This document shows positions 1-5,534 of a stretch of 5,534 nucleotides of DNA, in pieces. The DNA is from Bacteroidota bacterium (GTDB taxonomy: Bacteria; Bacteroidota; Bacteroidia; CAMBQF01), in the NCBI GenBank assembly GCA_027483285.1, contig JAIXUZ010000225.1:1-5534 (forward strand), read 5' to 3'. The notes under the pieces were generated by a model. That model had not been told where the DNA came from, searched no databases, and saw only the letters and a list, made by a program, of their open reading frames with translations. Position numbers and translations under genes: made by a program. Position 1 is the stretch's first letter. Each line of letters opens with the position of its first letter.

Positions 1-787
1 CCAGTTTATTGATGCGGTAAAAAACAACACCCAAAACGACTTTATCCACTTCTATCAAATGATAGACGTGTTAATAATAGACGACGTACAATTCTTTGCC
101 GGTAAAGAAAAAACGCAAGACGTGTTCTTCCACATCTTTAACCACCTGCACCAAACAGGCAAGCAAATTATCTTAACATCAGATAAGCCGCCGGTTGAAA
201 TGCAAGGCATTGAGCAACGTTTATTGTCTCGCTTTAAATGGGGCCTATCAGCCGACCTTCAGGTGCCTGATTTGGAAACCCGTATTGCTATACTTGAGAA
301 GAAACTATATGCCGATGGTATAGACCTGCCACGCGACGTTGTTGAGTACCTTGCTTACAGCATTACTACCAACATCCGCGAGCTGGAAGGTGCACTTATC
401 TCACTTATCGCTCAATCATCGCTTAACAAACGCTCGGTTACTATAGACCTTGCCCGCCAGCTGATTGATAAGTTTGTGAAAAACACTACCCGCGAAGTTT
501 CTATCGAGCTGATACAAAAAATTGTTTGTGACTACTTCAACATGTCTGTTGAGATGATGAAGTCTAAAACCCGTCGTCGCGAGGTTGTTCAAGCCCGCCA
601 AATAGCTATGTTCTTTGCTAAAAACATGACCAAGTCATCGTTAGCAACCATAGGTATGAACTGTGGTGGTAAAGATCACGCAACGGTATTACACGCTTAC
701 CGCACGGTAAACAACCTTATTGATACCGACAAACGTTTCCGCTCTTACATTGAGGATTTAGAGAAACGTTTAGCAATGCAAGTATAA
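1..787 (+). CDS. dnaA: Chromosomal replication initiator protein DnaA, C-terminal part (5' end outside window)
   Basis: DnaA is the AAA+ ATPase that binds DnaA boxes at oriC and opens the origin. The reading frame is open from base 2, so the Met codon at 59 is internal and not the start; 261 residues are visible, and the N-terminal domains and Walker A lie upstream. Seen in order: Walker B (VLIIDDVQFF, bases 68-97), sensor I (ILTSDKPP, about 170-193), the arginine-finger region (RLLSRFKWGL, about 218-247), sensor II (NIRELEGAL), and the C-terminal helix-turn-helix DNA-binding domain IV with the signature GGKDHATVLHA (about 665-697). The family signature is usually GRDHTTVLHA, so this copy has Lys for Arg and Ala for the first Thr. 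I believe such variants are normal in Bacteroidota. The C-terminus (EDLEKRLAMQV) is intact and is followed 20 bases later by a strong terminator. The visible part shows no damage. Identification is secure. Confidence 0.97.
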   Translation, partial: QFIDAVKNNTQNDFIHFYQMIDVLIIDDVQFFAGKEKTQDVFFHIFNHLHQTGKQIILTSDKPPVEMQGIEQRLLSRFKWGLSADLQVPDLETRIAILEKKLYADGIDLPRDVVEYLAYSITTNIRELEGALISLIAQSSLNKRSVTIDLARQLIDKFVKNTTREVSIELIQKIVCDYFNMSVEMMKSKTRRREVVQARQIAMFFAKNMTKSSLATIGMNCGGKDHATVLHAYRTVNNLIDTDKRFRSYIEDLEKRLAMQV

Positions 788-807
788 CTTTGCTGCTAAT
801 AGAACTT

Positions 808-835
808 AAAAAGCCCCGACTTGTCGGGGCTTTTT
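808..835 (+). terminator. Rho-independent terminator after dnaA
   Basis: A perfect 13-base inverted repeat, AAAAAGCCCCGAC / GTCGGGGCTTTTT, is separated by two bases (TT at 821-822). The GC-rich core gives a stable stem and is followed by a T-rich tail (TTTTTGTTTTTATTTTT). It starts 20 bases after the dnaA stop. The stem also has an A-run on its left side, so it could terminate transcription arriving from the right, although no minus-strand gene is present here. Confidence 0.93.
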
Positions 836-857
836 GTTTTTATTTTTAACCTATTCT

Positions 858-1287
858 TACCGCAAAGCCACCATAGCCCATATACTCCAAATGTTAACCG
901 TACGTTTGCGGTTATAGAAAACACTCACAACGTAACCAGTGTTGTTTACAATTCCAACTGCGGAGAGTCTTTACGCCAAAGTGCAAGGGTTGGGTTGCCG
1001 AGCTTGATGGCAAAATTGTAGGCTTTGCTATTGCCAACCCAATAGATAAAACATATAGCCAATGTTGACACACCCGACATTTGATACAAGTAATAGGTAA
1101 AACCTTACATAGCATTATGTTAAACCAGTATTTTTCTCAAACCACCCAAACGGTGTGGTTGGGTACAGCCCAAAATACCAGGGCTTAACAGTTTTTCCGC
1201 TTGCAAAGTTCGTTTGACAAGGGCTTTAGGCCTAATGCGGAAATTAGTTTCGAGTTTTCTTATGCTGATTTTGTAGGTAAGAGATAA
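858..1287 (+). pseudogene. Decayed GNAT-family N-acetyltransferase
   Basis: No intact frame exists, but three consecutive segments translate to a recognisable GNAT protein (acetyl-CoA-dependent N-acyltransferase). Bases 858-908 read YRKATIAHILQMLTVRL, matching the usual GNAT beginning (YRKATxxDIxQM). Loss of about one base near 908-909 shifts the frame, and 911-987 continues with VIENTHNVTSVV. A second one-base loss just before 988 leads to GWVAELDGKIVGFAIANP, the central beta-strand block. An in-frame TGA lies at 1066-1068, where a WALFV-like strand and part of the acetyl-CoA loop appear to be deleted (about 12 bases net). From 1093 the frame reads IGKTLHSIMLNQYF, then TVWLGTAQNTRA, then a TAA at 1186-1188 where a Glu codon is expected before QFFRLQ, and ends ISFEFSYADFVGKR with a TAA at 1285-1287. 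No start codon is apparent. The span is about 143 codons, near the roughly 150-residue norm for small GNATs. The substrate cannot be inferred. Several independent lesions make sequencing error an unlikely explanation. Confidence 0.82.
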
Positions 1288-1425
1288 TTAATAATCTAAT
1301 AATTCAAACAGATTTGTACTAATACATACATGGGTAATGCATTGGTACCCCTTATTACATTATTATCAGAATTTTTATGCTTAATTTGAAATTAGCATAA
1401 AAGTGGCTTACTAAACCAATTGAAG
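1288..1425 (+). other. Non-coding leader between GNAT pseudogene and response regulator
   Basis: This AT-rich stretch of 138 bases has no credible reading frame. It must hold the promoter of the response-regulator gene, because the dnaA terminator and a dead gene lie upstream. I could not find an exact match to the Bacteroidota promoter pattern (TTTG about 20 bases before TAnnTTTG). The only distinct structure is the hairpin at 1373-1402. Confidence 0.45.
1373..1402. repeat. Inverted repeat / hairpin upstream of the response regulator
   Basis: TTTTATGCT at 1373-1381 is the exact reverse complement of AGCATAAAA at 1394-1402, and the inner bases (AATTT / AAATT) extend the pairing after one bulged T. 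It ends 23 bases before the ATG at 1426. It could be an operator for a dimeric regulator or a leader hairpin. The AT-rich stem has no T-tract after it, so a terminator role is unlikely. The repeat is seen directly; any function is inference. Confidence 0.4.
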
Positions 1426-1821
1426 ATGAAAATACCGCAACGCTTTTTATTAATTGATGACGACCCAAGCAATAATTTACTAACTAAAATATCTATCAAA
1501 AAAACAATAGAAGGTGTTGATGTTGTTGATTATACTATGCCCGAAAATGGCATACAGTTTATTGTAGATGAATATGCTGAAAACCCGGTACAAACAGTGC
1601 TTTTTTTAGACATTAACATGCCTACCCTAAGCGGATGGGATGTGTTGGATAAGTTTGCAGAAATGCCCGAACTTATTGAACCCAATTTTACCATCTATGT
1701 TTTATCTTCATCTGTTGACCCTGGCGACAAAGAAAAGGCGGCAAACAATAAATTAGTATCAGGATATTTAGAGAAACCATTATCGAGAGATAAGCTGAAG
1801 TCAATGTTTCAACTTGTGTAA
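1426..1821 (+). CDS. Single-domain response regulator (CheY-like receiver)
   Basis: The 131-residue protein is a phosphorylatable receiver domain with no output domain, expected to act in the cytoplasm in a two-component or phosphorelay pathway. The family's key residues are all visible: the acidic pocket D11-D12 (LLIDDDP), the phospho-acceptor D62 (FLDINMP), the switch Ser S94 (VLSSSVDP) and the conserved K117 followed by cis-Pro (LEKPL). The alpha4-beta5 region follows the LSSSVDP form that I associate with Bacteroidota receivers. A TTG at 1420 would add two residues, but ATG at 1426 is the more likely start; neither has a clear Shine-Dalgarno sequence. The next gene, 291 bases downstream, is a histidine kinase without its own receiver, so it is a plausible partner. 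The target is unknown; output would have to be by protein-protein contact or phosphotransfer. Family assignment is firm, the pairing is inferred. Confidence 0.94.
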   Translation: MKIPQRFLLIDDDPSNNLLTKISIKKTIEGVDVVDYTMPENGIQFIVDEYAENPVQTVLFLDINMPTLSGWDVLDKFAEMPELIEPNFTIYVLSSSVDPGDKEKAANNKLVSGYLEKPLSRDKLKSMFQLV

Positions 1822-1882
1822 TTTTTTTGAATTTAGTGTATCATTATTCGTTTTTTAACGGCTACACATAGTTACGTTGCCC

Positions 1883-1954
1883 TTTGTAATACTTTAAAAC
1901 CGCACTTCTTCAGTTTTGCAAAATTTGTTTTTGTTTATTGTATCGTATTACAAA
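1883..1954. repeat. Spaced 10-base inverted repeat TTTGTAATAC ... GTATTACAAA
   Basis: TTTGTAATAC at 1883-1892 and GTATTACAAA at 1945-1954 are exact reverse complements, 52 bases apart. The second copy also sits in an imperfect palindrome with TGTA and TACA ends (1938-1951, about). Two copies in opposite orientation could be paired binding sites for a regulator of the kinase gene. A match of this length can also arise by chance in AT-rich DNA. Confidence 0.35.
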
Positions 1955-2038
1955 CAGAAAAACACTAAATAGCTAAACAGTTTTTTAATTTGAGTTTATT
2001 TTTTTAAAATTGCATTGGTATTTAGGCTGAAGAAACAT

Positions 2039-2062
2039 ATTAAGAAAGCTCCAATTCTTAAT
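2039..2062. repeat. Hairpin ATTAAGAA / TTCTTAAT upstream of the sensor kinase
   Basis: An exact 8-base inverted repeat (2039-2046 with 2055-2062) encloses the 8-base loop AGCTCCAA. It ends 50 bases before the kinase ATG at 2113. It may be an operator or part of the mRNA leader. The stem is AT-rich and weak, and no poly-T follows directly, so I do not call it a terminator. Confidence 0.3.
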
Positions 2063-2112
2063 CTGTTTTACTAAATGCTAAATCATACTTTTTTGTATTA
2101 AAAATTTGGAGC

Positions 2113-4002
2113 ATGGGTGTAAATTCAAATAGTGAAAAGGGGTTGTCGTTTAATGATAACAGTGGGGATAGCAATCAAAATTCTTCAGACGATTTAATAA
2201 ATATTCTACCAAATGGCTTTGCCATTTATTCCTTTGAAAAGGGTTACCTTCAATGGAATAAGAAATTGGAAGAAGTGTTAGGCTATTCCTTAGCCGATGT
2301 TGTTAGCATGGGTCCACTAGATTTTTACGACGATGCAGATAAAGAAATGGTGGCCCAAAAAATGCAGGATGATGCAGAGGTGGTAGCTGTTGAGTTTGAT
2401 GCTGTTGTTATTGCCAAAGATGGTCGCAGGGTTCCTATTGCACATTACGTTAAGGCTATTATTTATAATGGACAAAAGTGTATGGCTATTTCAGGTATAG
2501 ATATATCTGAAATAAAAAATACCGAAGCTGCATTACAAAAAACCATTAAAGAACTATCAGACTATAAAATTGCACTGGATGTGTCATCTATAGTATCAAA
2601 AACCGACCCCAATGGGATTATTAATTTTGTCAACGACAATTTCTGCAAAGTTTCTAAGTATAGCAGAGAGGAACTGATAGGGCAAGACCACCGAATAATA
2701 AACTCGGGCTACCATTCTAAAGAGTTTATTGAAAATATGTGGCAAACCATTTTTAATGGCAATATTTGGCGTGGAGATATTTGTAACAAAGCAAAAGATG
2801 GTATTACTTATTGGGTAGAATCTACCATTGTGCCTTTCATAAATGAGCAGGGCAAAATATGGCAGTATGTTTCCATACGTAAAGATATTTCAGACCGTAA
2901 AAGGGCAGAGCACGCCTTACTTAATTCTGAGGCTAACCTTAAAACAATTTTTGATACCAGCGATACTGCCTATACTTTACTGGATGTAGATTTTAAGGTT
3001 TTATCGTTTAATGCCGAAGCATCAAAATTTGCGCTCAATGAGCTTAACTGGAAAGGAGAGGTTGGTGATTATCTACCTGATTATTTTTTGCCTGGTAAGA
3101 AGCATACAATAGAAAAAGCACTGGAAGATGCCAAAGCGGGTAAGCATATAAACTACGAAAGCAATCATCCACAGCCCGATGGTACAGTAAACTGGTACCT
3201 AGTTATGATATACCCCGTGGCCGATTTTGATGCTAAAGTATTGGGTGTTATACTTTCTGTAAGCAATATTACCAATCGTAAATTAGCCGATTTACAGCGC
3301 GAGAAATTAACCGCTGATTTAATACAGCGGAATAAAGATTTGGAGCAGTTTAAATACATTGTATCGCACAATCTGCGTGCACCGGTAGCCAATATTATTG
3401 GTTTTGCCCATGAGTTGCAAATTGGCCCCAGTACCGAGGAAGAAAAGGCAATGTATGTTAAAGAACTGGCAGAGTCTGCTAGTAAGCTCGACAATGTTAT
3501 AAAAGACCTTAACCAAATACTGCAGGTTAAACGCGAGGTAAGCGAGAGTAAAGAACTGGTTAGCTTTTCGGAAACTCTGCAAAATATTGAGGTTAGCATT
3601 AGCAACATGATAAAGGCCGAAGGGGTTGAAATACACGCTGACTTTACAGCTATCAACGAAATGAATACCCTTAAGAGCTATCTCTACAGCATTTTCTACA
3701 ACCTTATAACCAACAGCATTAAATACCGCAGGCCCAATGTGCCCCCGGTTATAAAAATTAGCAGCCATAAAACCGATGCCGGCATAACCCTTGTTTTTGA
3801 AGACAATGGTATGGGTATAGACCTTGATAAAAAGGGCGACCAGGTGTTTGGGCTCTACAAGCGTTTCCACACCCAAATGGTCGAGGGAAAAGGCATGGGC
3901 TTGTTTATGACTAAAACACAGGTTGAAACTATTGGTGGTAAAATAACAGTAAACAGCAAAGTTGATGTTGGCACCGAGTTTATATTGGAGTTTGTGGCTT
4001 AA
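2113..4002 (+). CDS. Soluble multi-PAS sensor histidine kinase
   Basis: The 629-residue protein senses a signal through PAS domains and autophosphorylates a histidine to pass phosphate to a response regulator. It has no signal peptide or membrane segment, so it is cytoplasmic. A polar, Asn/Ser-rich N-terminus (1-25) precedes PAS1 (about 27-135), PAS2 (about 150-262, with SGYHSKEF and an RKDISDRKRAE exit) and PAS3 (about 272-388, ending in SNITNRK). A likely coiled-coil linker (about 388-412) leads to the dimerisation and phosphoacceptor helix with H419 (SHNLRAPVANI). The ATPase domain has the N box (YNLITNSIKY, N534), G1 (EDNGMGID, D564/G566/G568), an F-box-like VFGLYKRF and G2 (GKGMGLF, 592-598). 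All residues needed for kinase activity are present. There is no attached receiver; the stand-alone receiver protein upstream may be the partner. The ligand of the PAS domains cannot be told. No better start than ATG 2113 is visible. Confidence 0.95.
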   Translation: MGVNSNSEKGLSFNDNSGDSNQNSSDDLINILPNGFAIYSFEKGYLQWNKKLEEVLGYSLADVVSMGPLDFYDDADKEMVAQKMQDDAEVVAVEFDAVVIAKDGRRVPIAHYVKAIIYNGQKCMAISGIDISEIKNTEAALQKTIKELSDYKIALDVSSIVSKTDPNGIINFVNDNFCKVSKYSREELIGQDHRIINSGYHSKEFIENMWQTIFNGNIWRGDICNKAKDGITYWVESTIVPFINEQGKIWQYVSIRKDISDRKRAEHALLNSEANLKTIFDTSDTAYTLLDVDFKVLSFNAEASKFALNELNWKGEVGDYLPDYFLPGKKHTIEKALEDAKAGKHINYESNHPQPDGTVNWYLVMIYPVADFDAKVLGVILSVSNITNRKLADLQREKLTADLIQRNKDLEQFKYIVSHNLRAPVANIIGFAHELQIGPSTEEEKAMYVKELAESASKLDNVIKDLNQILQVKREVSESKELVSFSETLQNIEVSISNMIKAEGVEIHADFTAINEMNTLKSYLYSIFYNLITNSIKYRRPNVPPVIKISSHKTDAGITLVFEDNGMGIDLDKKGDQVFGLYKRFHTQMVEGKGMGLFMTKTQVETIGGKITVNSKVDVGTEFILEFVA

Positions 4003-4050
4003 TCTATCCATTTTATTTTCCGTGTCTGCATAAACCGCTATTATTGTAAA

Positions 4051-5466
4051 ATGAAAGCTGCCATTACCTTACTGGTTTTACTATTAGCCATTGCCTGTTT
4101 TGGGCAAAAGCCCGAAATACATGGCCCCGATATTTATGGTGCAAAGCCTAACCGCCCATTTCTGTTTAAAATTCCGGCTACTGGCACTCTGCCCATTAGC
4201 TATGAAATTTATGGCCTGCCTGATGGTTTACAGGTTGATAAAAGCACTGGCATTATAAGCGGTAGTTGCCCCAACATTGGTATTTATCAAACCATAGTAT
4301 TGGCTAAAAATAGTTTGGGTGCCGATACCTTGTTTTTTGATATACACATTGGCAATGTAGCGTTAACACCACCCATGGGCTGGAATAGCTGGAATGTTTT
4401 TGGCTTGCGTGTAACCGATAAAGACATACGCAATGCTGCCGATGTTATGGTATCGTCGGGTCTAATAAACCACGGCTGGAGCTACATAAACATTGACGAT
4501 GGCTGGGAGAGTGCTGAACGTTTGCCAAATGGCGAAATTGCCGCTAACGATAAGTTTCCCGACATGGTTGCCCTTAGCGATTATATCCACAGTAAGGGCC
4601 TAAAGTTTGGCATCTACAGCTCGCCCGGGCCAAAAACATGTGGGGGCTACTTAGGCTCATTAGACCATGAGGAGCAAGACATTAAAACCTACGAAAAATG
4701 GGGCGTAGATTATCTTAAGTACGACTTATGCTCGTATGCATGGCAAACCAAAGGGCTTAAAAAAGAAGCCATCCAGGCACCTTATATACTGATGAATAAA
4801 TTCATCCAGAACGCTAACCGCGATATCATCTACAGCCTTTGCCAATATGGCCTTGCCAATGTATGGGAGTGGGGGGCAAGTGTAGGTGGCAACAGCTGGC
4901 GCACAACCGGCGATATTGTCGACACCTGGGCATCGGTACAACGCTTGCTAAATAAGCAGAAAAAACTGGCACCCTATGCACAACCCGGTCACTGGAACGA
5001 TCCCGATATGCTGGTGTTGGGCGTTGTGGGTTGGAATGACGATAGTCGCCAATGCAGGTTGACTGAAGATGAACAGCGTTTGCATTTTACTATGTGGAGT
5101 ATGCTATCATCGCCATTGCTATTGGGTTGCGATTTAACCAAAATTGACCCCTTTACCATGAGCCTTATTACCAACGATGATATTATAGCCCTTAATCAGG
5201 ACCGCCTGGGTAAGCAAGCTGTGCTTCTGGAAGAAAAAGGCAATATACAGGTTTGGAAAAAAGAACTGGTTGATGGTTCTTTTGCTTTAGCCTTTTGCAA
5301 CCTTAGTAAAAAAGGAAAGTTTACTACTTACGATTTAGCCAAAGCCACCACTACAACCTGCAAAACTTCAAAAGACCTGTGGACAGGCTTAAATAGCCCC
5401 ATACGTAACAACAAAATAACCGTTGCGGTCCCTACCCATGGGGTAGTGGTGGTAAAAGTAAAATAG
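4051..5466 (+). CDS. Exported GH27-family alpha-galactosidase-like glycosidase with N-terminal Ig-like domain
   Basis: The protein of 471 residues is predicted to hydrolyse terminal alpha-galactosyl groups by a retaining mechanism. A signal peptide (1-18; Lys2, hydrophobic core, probable cut in CFG|QK) sends it out of the cytoplasm. C16 is not in a good lipobox (AIAC has Ala at -3), so a soluble protein is more likely than a lipoprotein. Residues about 22-102 form a putative Ig-like domain (LPISYEIYGLPDGL, GIISGSC). The GH27 barrel starts at LTPPMGWNSWN (105-115), with INIDDGW (146-152), nucleophile D225 in YLKYDLC, acid/base D288 in WRTTGDI, and HWNDPDMLVLG (314-324). The tail (about 395-471) looks like the usual beta-sandwich. 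All catalytic residues are present. Some GH27 enzymes act on alpha-N-acetylgalactosamine or beta-L-arabinopyranose instead. The gene starts 48 bases after the kinase stop, so read-through from it is possible. No transporter or SusC/D pair is visible. Confidence 0.95.
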   Translation: MKAAITLLVLLLAIACFGQKPEIHGPDIYGAKPNRPFLFKIPATGTLPISYEIYGLPDGLQVDKSTGIISGSCPNIGIYQTIVLAKNSLGADTLFFDIHIGNVALTPPMGWNSWNVFGLRVTDKDIRNAADVMVSSGLINHGWSYINIDDGWESAERLPNGEIAANDKFPDMVALSDYIHSKGLKFGIYSSPGPKTCGGYLGSLDHEEQDIKTYEKWGVDYLKYDLCSYAWQTKGLKKEAIQAPYILMNKFIQNANRDIIYSLCQYGLANVWEWGASVGGNSWRTTGDIVDTWASVQRLLNKQKKLAPYAQPGHWNDPDMLVLGVVGWNDDSRQCRLTEDEQRLHFTMWSMLSSPLLLGCDLTKIDPFTMSLITNDDIIALNQDRLGKQAVLLEEKGNIQVWKKELVDGSFALAFCNLSKKGKFTTYDLAKATTTTCKTSKDLWTGLNSPIRNNKITVAVPTHGVVVVKVK

Positions 5467-5534
5467 CATATTATTTCACTTTAAATCAGCATTTAAGCGT
5501 TAGCCGTTTTATTTGTTTTGGATTGGTAGCCAGG

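Larger units (their letters stand above)
1822..2112 (+). other. AT-rich intergenic spacer upstream of the sensor kinase
   Basis: These 291 bases have no plausible coding frame on either strand and are very rich in A and T. After the response-regulator stop there is a T-run (ATTTTTTT) without a convincing stem, and a tiny CGTT/AACG hairpin at 1849-1860. Two longer inverted repeats are listed separately. The length suggests that the kinase has its own promoter here. GGAG at 2108-2111 lies only one base before the kinase ATG, too close to act as a normal Shine-Dalgarno sequence. Confidence 0.5.

Noticed and set aside
42..50. TTATCCACT, one base from the DnaA-box consensus TTATCCACA
   Set aside because: It lies in dnaA coding sequence, and I saw no cluster of further boxes or an AT-rich unwinding element in the window, so no origin is called.
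821..1021. Open frame of 66 codons on the + strand
   Set aside because: Its ATG-like start lies in the dnaA terminator stem, and its only protein-like stretch (AVIENTHNVTSVV) is one frame segment of the GNAT pseudogene.
912..1115. Open frame of 67 codons on the - strand
   Set aside because: It is antisense to the GNAT pseudogene, its translation is rich in Cys, Trp and Leu without any family motif, and no start signal is visible.
1420..1425. TTG start for the response regulator, two codons upstream of the ATG
   Set aside because: ATG at 1426 gives a normal receiver N-terminus and there is no ribosome-binding sequence favouring the TTG.
3165..4011. Two long open frames on the - strand inside the kinase gene
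   Set aside because: The + strand frame here contains the full histidine-kinase motif set. The minus-strand translations show no domain pattern and are shadows of it.
4039..4046. TATTATTG as a possible Bacteroidota -7 promoter element for the glycosidase gene
   Set aside because: It differs from TAnnTTTG at one position, lies only four bases before the ATG, and has no TTTG element at the right distance upstream.
5481..5496. TTAAAT CAGC ATTTAA hairpin after the glycosidase gene
   Set aside because: The stem is 6 bp of A and T only, too weak for a convincing terminator, although a T-rich stretch follows at 5507-5519.

Overview
The window looks like chromosomal DNA from a member of the Bacteroidota. 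It is AT-rich. The coding starts lack clear, well-spaced Shine-Dalgarno sequences. The histidine kinase carries the SHNLRAP-type phosphoacceptor motif and the receiver protein has the LSSSVDP motif, both of which I associate with this phylum. The last gene is an exported glycosidase of a type common there. I cannot assign a genus.

Layout, left to right, with every functional gene on the + strand. Positions 1-787 hold the 3' part of dnaA, truncated by the window edge, followed at 808-835 by a strong intrinsic terminator. Positions 858-1287 look empty to a gene finder but read, across two frameshifts and two in-frame stops, as a decayed GNAT-family N-acetyltransferase. Positions 1288-1425 are non-coding and hold a hairpin. 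Positions 1426-1821 encode a stand-alone receiver-domain response regulator. A 291-base AT-rich spacer with two inverted repeats follows. Positions 2113-4002 encode a soluble sensor histidine kinase with three PAS domains. After only 48 bases, 4051-5466 encodes an exported GH27-family alpha-galactosidase-like enzyme with an N-terminal Ig-like domain. The last 68 bases hold no gene.

The response regulator and the kinase could form a phosphorelay pair because they are neighbours on the same strand, but the long spacer between them argues for separate promoters. The kinase has no receiver and the regulator has no output domain, so the final effector, if any, is not in the window. The glycosidase probably acts in the periplasm or outside the cell on alpha-galactosides. 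Its short distance from the kinase gene allows co-transcription, but no functional link is shown.

I found no CRISPR array, insertion sequence, tRNA, rRNA, toxin-antitoxin pair or defence system. The least expected item is the GNAT pseudogene beside dnaA. Nothing here supports a claim of a wholly new system.
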